In this document: positions 56,757 through 64,000 of the stretch, piece by piece
How the letters are laid out: each line of letters starts with the position of its first letter
Numbering within the stretch: the stretch's first letter is position 1
From: Mesorhizobium sp. M00.F.Ca.ET.216.01.1.1
GTDB taxonomy: Bacteria > Pseudomonadota > Alphaproteobacteria > Rhizobiales > Rhizobiaceae
Reading direction: 5' to 3'
NCBI RefSeq assembly: GCF_004010325.2
Contig: NZ_SADR02000002.1
Span: 124,001 to 188,000, forward strand
DNA length: 64,000 nt
Position numbers and translations under genes: made by a program
Notes under the pieces: generated by a model
The model's input: only the letters and a program-made list of their open reading frames with translations
Database searches by the model: none
Told to the model about the DNA's origin: nothing

Positions 56757-56789
56757 TTGACTTGGTCAACTATTTAACAGATCAAGTCA
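56757..56789. promoter_or_regulatory. Candidate MarR operator half-sites
   Basis: TTGAC-TTG-GTCAA at 56757-56769 is a perfect dyad. TGACTTG (56758-56764) also recurs inverted as CAAGTCA at 56783-56789. These lie 50-80 bp upstream of the marR start, in the divergent gap with the TetR gene, as expected for an autorepressor site. A second dyad, GAACGTTC at 56828-56835, is nearer the TetR gene and could be its own operator. Confidence 0.5.
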
Positions 56790-56865
56790 CCCATCTTACG
56801 GTGCGCGATTCATATCTTGAATTAATTGAACGTTCGTTTTATTATTATTCCGCGAGGAGACGATC

Positions 56866-57513
56866 ATGGGGCGCACGACCGGTTCCGATGGGGAAAAGAC
56901 CGAAGCTGCTGTCCGCGAGGCGGCAGTCAGCCTGATCGCGCGCCTTGGATATGAGGCGATGTCGATGCGCCAGCTGGCCGCCGAGGTCGGCGTGCAGGCG
57001 GCGGCGCTCTATCGCTATTTCCCGACCAAGGAAGACCTGTTGTTCACGCTGATGCGCGAGCACATGCAGGCGCTGATCGCGGAGTGGGAGGCAGCGCGGC
57101 CTGCGACGGCCGATCCGGCGACGCGGCTTGCCGCCTATGTTGAGAACCACATCGCCTTCCATATCGGGCGCCGCCATTCCACCCATGTCTCGAACATGGA
57201 ACTGCGCAGCCTGTCGCATGACCGCCTGACGCAGATCCTGCGTATGCGCACGGCCTATGAGAAGGAGTTGCGCGCCATCCTGCGTGACGGCGCCGAGACG
57301 GGCGTCTTCAACGTCGACGATACTGGGCTCACCGCCATGGCACTGATCCAGATGATGACCGGCGTCATCGTCTGGTTCCGGCCGGGCGAGCGGCTGTCGG
57401 TCGCCGAAGTGACCGCTACATATCTTGCAATGACAATGCGCCTGGTTGGCGCGACAATGAGCTACAGCACCGCGCATCCCTTCGGACACGCAAAGGACGC
57501 TGCAGCTCGCTGA
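56866..57513 (+). CDS. TetR-family regulator of the leucine/isovalerate catabolic cluster
   Basis: The ATG at 56866 follows GCGAGGAGA. The 215-residue protein has an N-terminal HTH ([40 protein letters not shown]) and a helical ligand-binding domain. It lies 65 bp upstream of isovaleryl-CoA dehydrogenase on the same strand, so it probably regulates those genes in response to an acyl-CoA (inference). The dyad GAACGTTC sits about 30 bp upstream of its start. Confidence 0.88.
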   Translation: MGRTTGSDGEKTEAAVREAAVSLIARLGYEAMSMRQLAAEVGVQAAALYRYFPTKEDLLFTLMREHMQALIAEWEAARPATADPATRLAAYVENHIAFHIGRRHSTHVSNMELRSLSHDRLTQILRMRTAYEKELRAILRDGAETGVFNVDDTGLTAMALIQMMTGVIVWFRPGERLSVAEVTATYLAMTMRLVGATMSYSTAHPFGHAKDAAAR

Positions 57514-57578
57514 TTTCGCGCATGATCCCCAGCGAAGATCGAATTCGATTTCGGGGGTCATGTGCCGGGAGGAACGGC

Positions 57579-58742
57579 ATGTACACGCACACGCTCAACT
57601 TCGGGCTTGACGAAGACATCGAAGCGCTGCGTGACCTGGTGCGGCGCTTCGCCCAGGACAAGATCGCACCGATCGCCGCCGAGATCGACCGTTCGAACGA
57701 ATTCCCGGCGCATCTGTGGCGCGAGCTTGGCGCACTTGGCCTGCTCGGCATCACCGCCGATCCGGAGTTCGGCGGCACCGGCATGGGCTATCTCGCCCAT
57801 GTCGTCGCAGTGGAGGAGATTTCCCGCGCATCGGCCTCGGTCGGCCTTTCCTACGGCGCCCATTCCAACCTTTGCGTCAACCAGATCAACCGCTGGGCAA
57901 CGCCGGCGCAAAAGGAGAAATATCTGCCGGCGCTGTGCACCGGCGAAAAGGTCGGCGCGCTGGCAATGTCGGAATCTGGCGCCGGCTCCGACGTGGTGTC
58001 GCTTCGGCTGCGCGCCGAAAAGCGCAACGGCCGCTATGTGCTGAACGGCACCAAAATGTGGATCACCAACGGCCCGGACGCCGAGACGCTGGTCGTCTAC
58101 GCCAAGACCGATCCGGAGCGCAATTCGCGCGGCATCACCGCCTTCATCGTCGAAAAGGCCTTCGCCGGCTTTTCGGTGGCGCAAAAGCTCGACAAGCTCG
58201 GCATGCGCGGCTCGAACACAGGCGAATTGGTGTTCGACAATGTCGAGGTGCCGTTCGACAATGTGCTGCACGAGGAAGGGCGCGGCGTCGAGGTGCTGAT
58301 GTCGGGCCTCGACTACGAGCGCGCGGTGCTCGCCGGCGGTCCGATCGGCCTGATGGCGGCCTGCCTCGACGTAGCGATCCCCTATGTGCACGAGCGCAAG
58401 CAGTTCGGCCAGCCGATCGGCGAGTTCCAGCTGGTGCAAGGCAAGCTTGCCGACATGTATGCGACGATGAACGCGGCACGCGCCTACGTCTATGCTGTCG
58501 CCGCCGCCTGCGACCGCGGCGAGACGACCCGAAAGGACGCCGCCGGCTGCGTGCTGTTCGCCGCCGAGAAGGCGACGCAGATGGCGCTCGACGCCATCCA
58601 GCTTCTGGGCGGCAATGGCTACATCAACGGGTACCCGACCGGCCGGCTTTTGCGCGACGCCAAGCTGTACGAGATCGGCGCCGGCACCAGCGAAATCCGC
58701 CGCTGGCTGATCGGACGGGAAATCATGGCGGAGGGGGTGTGA
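57579..58742 (+). CDS. ivd: Isovaleryl-CoA dehydrogenase
   Basis: The ATG at 57579 follows GGGAGGAA and gives 387 residues; the frame runs upstream to 57522. The acyl-CoA dehydrogenase pattern includes [20 protein letters not shown] and [20 protein letters not shown] for FAD binding. The catalytic base Glu247 is in [15 protein letters not shown], the placement characteristic of isovaleryl-CoA dehydrogenases. [20 protein letters not shown] ends the fold. It oxidises isovaleryl-CoA to 3-methylcrotonyl-CoA, the substrate of the carboxylase encoded downstream. Confidence 0.92.
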   Translation: MYTHTLNFGLDEDIEALRDLVRRFAQDKIAPIAAEIDRSNEFPAHLWRELGALGLLGITADPEFGGTGMGYLAHVVAVEEISRASASVGLSYGAHSNLCVNQINRWATPAQKEKYLPALCTGEKVGALAMSESGAGSDVVSLRLRAEKRNGRYVLNGTKMWITNGPDAETLVVYAKTDPERNSRGITAFIVEKAFAGFSVAQKLDKLGMRGSNTGELVFDNVEVPFDNVLHEEGRGVEVLMSGLDYERAVLAGGPIGLMAACLDVAIPYVHERKQFGQPIGEFQLVQGKLADMYATMNAARAYVYAVAAACDRGETTRKDAAGCVLFAAEKATQMALDAIQLLGGNGYINGYPTGRLLRDAKLYEIGAGTSEIRRWLIGREIMAEGV

Positions 58743-58759
58743 TGCCCCCCTCCACCGCT

Positions 58760-59152
58760 TCAGCCGAACGCCTTCGGCAAGTCGTCGGTGGGCTTGGCGA
58801 CGATCTGGTGCGCATCGCGCCACAGAATCTCGCGCTGGCGCGCCGAAATGATCGACCGCACTGGCAAGCCACCCTCCTCGATCAGCCAGGCGCAATAGCG
58901 CGCGCGGCTGATCGCCTCCTTGGCGTCCGGATGGAACCAGCAGATGCCCCAGATCGAATTCCGGCGCTTGAAATGCCGGCCAACCCGGCCAGGAATAGGC
59001 AAATGCTGGTTGAACCAGTTGAACTGGTCCCCCAATTCGCCGTGAATCCAGTCCGGGCAGCCGATGCGGTTCAGGTACCACCACGCATGGAAGAATCCAG
59101 TCTCCACACGGCTATCGGGATGGATCAGCGGCGTCACAAACCGCACATACAT
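58760..59152 (-). CDS. 130-residue protein of unknown function
   Basis: The ATG at 59152 (MYVRFVTPLIHPDSRVETGF) gives 130 residues; a TTG at 59197 is an alternative. The protein is rich in Trp and Arg (FHAWWYLNRIGCPDWIHGEL, RHFKRRNSIWGICWF) and has no membrane segment or signal peptide. It is inserted on the opposite strand between ivd and the carboxylase beta gene. I do not recognise a family. Codon use fits the region, which supports it being real. Confidence 0.6.
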   Translation of the reverse strand: MYVRFVTPLIHPDSRVETGFFHAWWYLNRIGCPDWIHGELGDQFNWFNQHLPIPGRVGRHFKRRNSIWGICWFHPDAKEAISRARYCAWLIEEGGLPVRSIISARQREILWRDAHQIVAKPTDDLPKAFG

Positions 59153-59410
59153 GATGACACCCGCGGTGCGCGCACGCACCGCGTTCCTCTTGCTCAAATT
59201 CGGGATGTGGAAAGCCGCCCTTCGGCGGCGTCAGCCCATGGCCAAAGGGAGACGTCTTGCGAAACGCATATCCATGCCTTTCATCTTCGCCTCCAGAGAG
59301 TGTCATCCATGCAAGAACGCAGAATGCCAAGCTTGACACGCAACGTTCGGGGGCGGGCTGATACACTGGTTCCCTTGCGGCATCAAGAGGTGTGAGGAAA
59401 CGACGAGAAA

Positions 59411-61018
59411 ATGGCCGCGCTTCAGACCCAGATCTCGCCCGCCTCCGACGCGTTCCGCGCCAACGCCGAGCGCATGCGGGCGCTGGTCGCCGACATCGCG
59501 GATAAGGCGGCAACCATCGAGCGCGGCGGCTCGGAAGAGGCGCGTGAACGCCACGTTTCTAGGGGCAAACTTCTGCCGCGCGAGCGCCTCGCCCAGTTGC
59601 TCGACACCGGCTCGCCCTTCCTCGAAATCGGACAGTTCGCGGCTTGGTCGATGTATGGCGACGAGATATCTTCGGCCGGCATCATCGCCGGCATCGGCCG
59701 CGTCGAAGGCACCGAGGTGATGGTCATCGTCAACGACGCCACAGTGAAGGGCGGCACCTATTATCCGCTGACGGTGAAGAAGCATCTGCGCGCGCAGGAG
59801 ATCGCGCTGCAGAACAATCTGCCCTGCGTCTACCTGGTCGACAGCGGCGGCGCCAACCTGCCCAACCAGGACGAGGTGTTTCCCGACCGCGACCATTTCG
59901 GCCGCATCTTCTACAACCAGGCCAACATGTCGGCGGCCGGCATTCCGCAGATCGCCTGCGTCATGGGTTCGTGCACGGCGGGCGGCGCCTATGTGCCGGC
60001 GATGTCGGACGAGACGATCATGGTGCGCAACCAGGCGACCATCTTCCTCGGCGGCCCGCCGCTGGTGAAGGCTGCCACCGGCGAAGACGTCAGCGCCGAG
60101 GAACTCGGCGGCGCCGACGTGCACACACGGCTTTCCGGCGTCGCCGATCACTATGCGCTGGACGACGAACACGCGCTGGCGATCGTGCGCCGCATCGTTA
60201 AAAATCTGAATCGGAACAAGACTGTAAGCTTGGCCTTACAGAAATCGATTCCGCCGCTTCATGATCCACATGAACTCTACGGCATCGTGCCGACGGACCT
60301 GCGTCAGCCCTATGATGTGCGCGAAGTGATCGCGCGCATCATCGACGGCTCCGAGTTGGACGAGTTCAAGCAGAATTACGGCGTCACGCTGGTCACCGGC
60401 TTTGCCCATCTCAACGGCATGCCGGTCGGCATCATTGCCAACAACGGCGTGCTGTTTTCGGAGAGCGCGCTGAAGGGTGCGCATTTCATCGAGCTGTGCT
60501 GCCAGCGCAAGATCCCGCTGGTCTTTCTGCAGAACATCACCGGCTTCATGGTCGGGCGAAAATACGAGGCCGGCGGCATCGCCAAGGACGGCGCCAAGCT
60601 GGTGATGGCGGTTGCTACCGCCAGGGTGCCGAAGCTGACCGTCATCATCGGCGGCTCGTTCGGCGCCGGCAATTACGGCATGTGCGGACGCGCCTATTCG
60701 CCACGCTTCCTGTGGATGTGGCCGAACGCCCGCATTTCGGTGATGGGCGGCGAGCAGGCGGCGACCGTGCTCGCCGTAGTCAAGCGCGAAGGCATAGAGC
60801 GCAAGGGCGGCGAGTGGAGCGCTGAAGAGGAAGCAAAATTCAAGAAGCCGATCCTGATGAAATACGAGCATGAGGGGCATCCGCTGTATTCGTCGGCGCG
60901 TCTCTGGGACGACGGTATCATCGACCCGGCCAAGACGCGCGAGGTGCTGGCGCTCAGCCTTTCTGCCGCGCTCAATGCCGAGATAGAAGAGACACGCTTC
61001 GGCGTGTTCAGGATGTGA
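59411..61018 (+). CDS. mccB: Methylcrotonyl-CoA carboxylase carboxyltransferase (beta) subunit
   Basis: This 535-residue carboxyltransferase has the crotonase-fold pair of domains. [20 protein letters not shown] and [20 protein letters not shown] mark the N-half, and [20 protein letters not shown] with [20 protein letters not shown] the C-half. The length and [14 protein letters not shown] pattern fit methylcrotonyl-CoA rather than propionyl-CoA carboxylase. With MccA it converts 3-methylcrotonyl-CoA to 3-methylglutaconyl-CoA. The macro-domain gene starts one base after its stop codon. Confidence 0.92.
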   Translation: MAALQTQISPASDAFRANAERMRALVADIADKAATIERGGSEEARERHVSRGKLLPRERLAQLLDTGSPFLEIGQFAAWSMYGDEISSAGIIAGIGRVEGTEVMVIVNDATVKGGTYYPLTVKKHLRAQEIALQNNLPCVYLVDSGGANLPNQDEVFPDRDHFGRIFYNQANMSAAGIPQIACVMGSCTAGGAYVPAMSDETIMVRNQATIFLGGPPLVKAATGEDVSAEELGGADVHTRLSGVADHYALDDEHALAIVRRIVKNLNRNKTVSLALQKSIPPLHDPHELYGIVPTDLRQPYDVREVIARIIDGSELDEFKQNYGVTLVTGFAHLNGMPVGIIANNGVLFSESALKGAHFIELCCQRKIPLVFLQNITGFMVGRKYEAGGIAKDGAKLVMAVATARVPKLTVIIGGSFGAGNYGMCGRAYSPRFLWMWPNARISVMGGEQAATVLAVVKREGIERKGGEWSAEEEAKFKKPILMKYEHEGHPLYSSARLWDDGIIDPAKTREVLALSLSAALNAEIEETRFGVFRM

Positions 61019-61019
61019 G

Positions 61020-61550
61020 ATGAGCGACACCGGCGACAGGATCCGCGTTCACACCGGCGACATCACGAGGCTTGATGTCGATGCGATCGTCAACGCCGCC
61101 AACTCGTCGCTGCTCGGCGGTGGCGGTGTCGATGGTGCCATTCACCGCGCGGCCGGTCCCGAACTTCTGGCTGAATGCCGGAAACTCAATGACTGCAAGG
61201 TCGGCGACGCCAAGCTCACCAAAGGATACGAGCTGCCGGCACGCTATGTCATCCACACGGTCGGACCGGTCTGGCAAGGCGGCGGCAAAGGCGAAGCCGA
61301 CCTTCTCGCCTCCTGCTATCGCCGCTCGCTCGAGCTCGCCGCCGCCAACGATTGCCGGACGGTGGCGTTCCCGGCGATCTCGACGGGCGTCTACCGCTAT
61401 CCGAAGGACCAGGCGACGCGGATAGCCGTCGCTACCGTGAGTGCCTTCATCGGAGAGAACGCGCTACCCGAAACTGTCACCTTCTGCTGCTTCGACCAGC
61501 AAACGGCCGAACTATACCAGGACGTCATTTCTACGCTTGGCGGAGCATGA
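61020..61550 (+). CDS. ymdB: Macro-domain ADP-ribose/O-acyl-ADP-ribose hydrolase
   Basis: This 176-residue single macro domain has [40 protein letters not shown] and [20 protein letters not shown], the ADP-ribose-binding loops and the catalytic Asn/Asp region of the YmdB/MacroD type. Members hydrolyse O-acetyl-ADP-ribose made by sirtuins, or mono-ADP-ribose on proteins. The ATG at 61020 lies one base after the mccB stop and mccA follows by 89 bp, so it is part of the leucine-catabolism transcript. See findings for a possible role. Confidence 0.9.
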   Translation: MSDTGDRIRVHTGDITRLDVDAIVNAANSSLLGGGGVDGAIHRAAGPELLAECRKLNDCKVGDAKLTKGYELPARYVIHTVGPVWQGGGKGEADLLASCYRRSLELAAANDCRTVAFPAISTGVYRYPKDQATRIAVATVSAFIGENALPETVTFCCFDQQTAELYQDVISTLGGA

Positions 61551-61639
61551 TGTGATATGGCGACGAGAACGCTCGCACCGTCACGCTGGCGGGGGGAACG
61601 CCAACGCCGCCGGTTGCAATTCCTGGCCGAGGAGCATCC

Positions 61640-63781
61640 ATGTTCGCCAAGATCCTGATCGCCAATCGCGGTGAGATCGCCTGCCGGGTGATCCGCACGG
61701 CGCGCAAGCTGGGCGTGCGCACGGTCGCCGTCTATTCCGACGCCGACGCTCATGCCATGCATGTCGAGTTGGCCGACGAGGCGATGCATATCGGCGCCTC
61801 GCCGGCCGGCGAAAGCTATCTGCGCGGCGACAAGATCATCGCGGTGGCGAGAGCCACGGGCGCCGAGGCCATCCATCCCGGCTACGGCTTTCTCTCGGAA
61901 AATCCTGACTTCGTCGACCAGGTGGTGGCGTCGAGGCTGATTTTCATCGGCCCCTCGGCGGCCTCGATCCGCGCCATGGGGCTGAAGGATGCGGCCAAGC
62001 ATCTGATGGAGAAGGCCGGCGTGCCGGTTGTGCCGGGTTACCATGGCGAGGCGCAGGAGATCGTGCTGCTCGCCTCCAAGGCGCGCGAGATCGGTTATCC
62101 CGTCCTGATCAAGGCGCGCGCCGGCGGCGGCGGCAAGGGCATGCGGCGCGTCGAACATCCCGACGATTTTTCGGAAGCGCTGTCGGGCGCGCGGCGCGAG
62201 GCCAAGGCTGCCTTCGGCGACGACCATGTGCTGGTCGAGAAATATATCGAAAAGCCGCGCCATATCGAATGCCAAGTCTTCGGCGACAATTTCGGCAACG
62301 CCGTGCATCTTTTCGAACGCGACTGCTCGGCGCAGCGCCGCCACCAGAAGGTGATCGAGGAGGCGCCCGCCCCCGGCATGACGCCGGAACTGCGCGAGGC
62401 GATGACGGAAGCGGCGGTGAAGGCCGCCAAGGCGATCGCCTATTCCGGCGCCGGCACAATCGAGTTCATCGTCGATGCCTCTCAGGGGCTGCAGGCCGAC
62501 CGCTTCTGGTTCATGGAAATGAACACCCGCCTGCAGGTCGAGCATCCGGTGACCGAAATGGTCACCGGCATCGACCTGGTCGAGTGGCAGCTCAGGGTGG
62601 CGGCCGGCGAAAGGCTGCCGAAGACGCAGAACGAGATCGAGCTTTCTGGCCACGCCTTCGAGGCGCGCATCTACGCCGAGGATGCGGCAAGAGGCTTCCT
62701 GCCGGCGACCGGAACGCTGCACCATCTGAAATTTCCCAAAGCCGCGCCCGAAGGCGCCACCATGCGCATCGAAACCGGCGTGCGGGCCGGGGATGCGATC
62801 TCGCCCTGCTACGATCCGATGATCGCCAAGTTGGTGGTCCACGGCAAGGACAGGCAGGCAGCGCTGGATGCGCTCGGCGCGGCACTTTCGCAAACCGAGA
62901 TCGCCGGCTCGACCGTCAACACTGCCTTTCTCGCCGCCCTTGCCGCTGACGCGGATTTTGCGGCCGGCGATATTGATACCGGGCTGATCGGCAGGCATCA
63001 GCAGGCGCTGACCGCTGTTCCGCCGCCGAGCCGAGAAATCATTGCCACAGCCGCACTTGCGGCGTCGGGCGCCGACCACTTGCCGCCGTCGGAGGACCCG
63101 TGGTCATCGCTCGCCGGCTATGCGCACTTCCACCCCATGGCGCGACGCACGCGGCTGCGTCACGACGAGGAGGAGATCGTCGCGCGGGTTTTGGTAGGAC
63201 CGGACCGGCGGTTCGAAGTGACGCTGGACGAGCCGGCGGACGCGGCTCAATCACGTGAGCCAGACGCTGCCCTCGACCCTGACGTGTTCCTAGGCGAGCC
63301 ACTTGTCCCACCCGTCCTTCGGCCCCCCATGACAGACTGGGAGTGGGGGACGCCAGCGTCCCCGCAGTCTCCCCTCGCCCCGTCCTTTACGGGGAGAAGG
63401 TTCCGGCAGGGTGACGAGGGGCAGCGCCCTCGCACTGCCCGCTGGCCCGGCCACGTCACCGTGTTCGAAGGCGCCATCGGCTATATCTTCGCCGTGCCCG
63501 ACCCACTGGTGCGAGCCGACGAGGCCGCTGCCGCTTTCGACAGCCTGCGGGCGCCGATGCCGGGCCTGGTCAAGCTGGTGCGCGTGGCAACGGGCGATGT
63601 GGTGACCAAGGGCCAGCCGCTGCTGGTCCTGGAAGCGATGAAGATGGAACATACGATTTCCGCTACCCATGACGGAGTGATCGCCGAGATCGCTGCGGAA
63701 GGCGCGCAAGTCACCGACGGGACGGTGCTGGTGCGCTTTGCCGAGGAAGCTCACACCGCTATGCCGGTGTCCGCCGGGTGA
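61640..63781 (+). CDS. mccA: Methylcrotonyl-CoA carboxylase biotin-carrying (alpha) subunit with an in-frame repeat insertion
   Basis: This 713-residue protein has a biotin carboxylase domain (about residues 1-450: FAKILIANRGEIACRVIRTA, ARAGGGGKGMRRV, MEMNTRLQVEHPVTEMVTG). A middle domain follows, then a biotinyl domain with the biotinylated Lys668 in EAMKMEHT. It carboxylates biotin with bicarbonate and ATP for MccB. It is about 50 residues longer than a typical MccA. The extra part around residues 560-600 includes a family B repeat (63371-63428) read as SPLAPSFTGRRFRQGDEGQR, in a linker where it seems tolerated. Confidence 0.93.
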   Translation: MFAKILIANRGEIACRVIRTARKLGVRTVAVYSDADAHAMHVELADEAMHIGASPAGESYLRGDKIIAVARATGAEAIHPGYGFLSENPDFVDQVVASRLIFIGPSAASIRAMGLKDAAKHLMEKAGVPVVPGYHGEAQEIVLLASKAREIGYPVLIKARAGGGGKGMRRVEHPDDFSEALSGARREAKAAFGDDHVLVEKYIEKPRHIECQVFGDNFGNAVHLFERDCSAQRRHQKVIEEAPAPGMTPELREAMTEAAVKAAKAIAYSGAGTIEFIVDASQGLQADRFWFMEMNTRLQVEHPVTEMVTGIDLVEWQLRVAAGERLPKTQNEIELSGHAFEARIYAEDAARGFLPATGTLHHLKFPKAAPEGATMRIETGVRAGDAISPCYDPMIAKLVVHGKDRQAALDALGAALSQTEIAGSTVNTAFLAALAADADFAAGDIDTGLIGRHQQALTAVPPPSREIIATAALAASGADHLPPSEDPWSSLAGYAHFHPMARRTRLRHDEEEIVARVLVGPDRRFEVTLDEPADAAQSREPDAALDPDVFLGEPLVPPVLRPPMTDWEWGTPASPQSPLAPSFTGRRFRQGDEGQRPRTARWPGHVTVFEGAIGYIFAVPDPLVRADEAAAAFDSLRAPMPGLVKLVRVATGDVVTKGQPLLVLEAMKMEHTISATHDGVIAEIAAEGAQVTDGTVLVRFAEEAHTAMPVSAG
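63371..63428. repeat. Family B palindromic repeat inserted inside mccA
   Basis: The segment contains CCCCGT (63378-63383) and ACGGGG (63389-63394), a perfect 6-bp stem. Outer arms CCCCTCGCCC and GGGTGACGAGGGG make an imperfect stem. The right half matches the noncoding copy at 50897-50940. It is read in frame as coding sequence within the linker before the biotinyl domain of mccA. Confidence 0.78.
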
Positions 63782-63852
63782 AGGCGCGCCACGAGAATGC
63801 ATGACCCGAAATGAAAATGGCCGGGGACATTACGGCCATCGTAGTGTTAGGG

Positions 63853-63882
63853 AGCGCCGCGTCCAATTGGGCACGCGGCGCT
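63853..63882. terminator. Bidirectional hairpin between mccA and a convergent gene
   Basis: AGCGCCGCGT (63853-63862) and ACGCGGCGCT (63873-63882) form a perfect 10-bp stem with a 10-base loop. It lies between the mccA stop (63781) and the convergent gene's stop (63899). There is no T-run on either side, so it may be a stabilising mRNA 3' end for both transcripts rather than a strong intrinsic terminator. Confidence 0.55.
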
Positions 63883-63896
63883 GGCGACGGCAGCCA

Positions 63897-64000
63897 TTAC
63901 GGCTTGATCGGCGCGTATTTGCCGTCGTGCCACTGGTTGATGTCGTAGCTGGCGTTCTTGAGGTCGCCCTTCTCGTCGAAGACGACATCGCCGACGACGG
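63897..64000 (-). CDS. Branched-chain amino acid ABC transporter substrate-binding protein (C-terminus only)
   Basis: The minus strand reads GDVVFDEKGDLKNASYDINQ, WHDGKYAPIKP and a TAA stop, a C-terminal end typical of LivK-type periplasmic binding proteins. Only the last 34 codons are in the window. Location next to leucine-catabolism genes fits branched-chain amino acid uptake, but this is context only. Confidence 0.72.
   Translation of the reverse strand, partial: VVGDVVFDEKGDLKNASYDINQWHDGKYAPIKP

Overview
The window looks like a chromosomal segment of a Mesorhizobium-type alphaproteobacterium (Hyphomicrobiales, Phyllobacteriaceae). The evidence is uniformly GC-rich codon use, the block rpoZ-rsh-pyrE followed by DUF2062-acpS-lepB-rnc-era-recO, rhizobial Omp2-like porins with an MNIKSLLLGSAAAL leader, CimA and DUF2339 proteins, and short palindromic intergenic repeats of a kind common in rhizobial genomes. 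No plasmid, symbiosis or prophage cargo is visible. Everything here comes from reading the sequence; no database search was run.

Layout. 1-5.7 kb: a LysR regulator (cut by the window edge) divergent from a muconolactone-isomerase-like protein, then a PQQ-type sugar dehydrogenase lipoprotein, a CorA/ZntB transporter, a glutathione transferase and RarD. 5.8-11.3 kb: cimA, then a tightly coupled chain cysS-VOC-GFA-GFA-pip on the minus strand. 11.7-18.4 kb: a 51-residue basic protein, an SRAP/YedK DNA-protein crosslink sensor, a Nudix hydrolase, a TIGR02301-type protein, two unknown proteins, dihydroorotase, and YgfZ overlapping an HD phosphohydrolase. 18.4-22.7 kb: a PAS-GGDEF-EAL protein, then an AraC regulator divergent from an M20 amidohydrolase. 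22.7-28.5 kb: a toxin-antitoxin locus whose toxin is frameshifted, a two-gene unit of a RimK-type ATP-grasp ligase and a GNAT-C39 peptidase fusion, an ECF sigma/anti-sigma pair, and an intact VapBC system with a visible operator. 28.5-41.7 kb: DUF2339, thioesterase, recO, era, rnc, lepB, acpS, DUF2062, VOC, pyrE, rsh, rpoZ, a NYN-domain protein and a family 5 uracil-DNA glycosylase. 41.6-48.0 kb: a small membrane protein, GH25 lysozyme, smpB, dapA, soluble lytic transglycosylase and an alpha/beta hydrolase. 48.2-55.9 kb: a lone tyrosine recombinase, two divergent porin genes flanking tRNA-Ser(GCT), a TPR-sulfotransferase and a PLP aminotransferase. 56-64 kb: a frameshifted MarR gene, a TetR regulator and the leucine/isovalerate catabolic genes (isovaleryl-CoA dehydrogenase, methylcrotonyl-CoA carboxylase beta and alpha) with a macro-domain gene between the carboxylase subunits; the 3' end of a branched-chain amino acid binding protein gene closes the window.

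Most of the segment is conserved housekeeping DNA. The least explained parts are: the RimK-RLAN ligase translationally coupled to a GNAT-C39 peptidase fusion, which looks like a peptide-tagging and processing unit of unknown substrate; the macro-domain gene inside the leucine-catabolism cluster; a palindromic repeat that has entered the mccA reading frame in frame, in the linker before the biotinyl domain; a 184-bp exactly identical inverted repeat formed by the two porin 5' ends around a tRNA; and two genes (a HigB/RelE-type toxin and a MarR regulator) each broken by a single-base frameshift.
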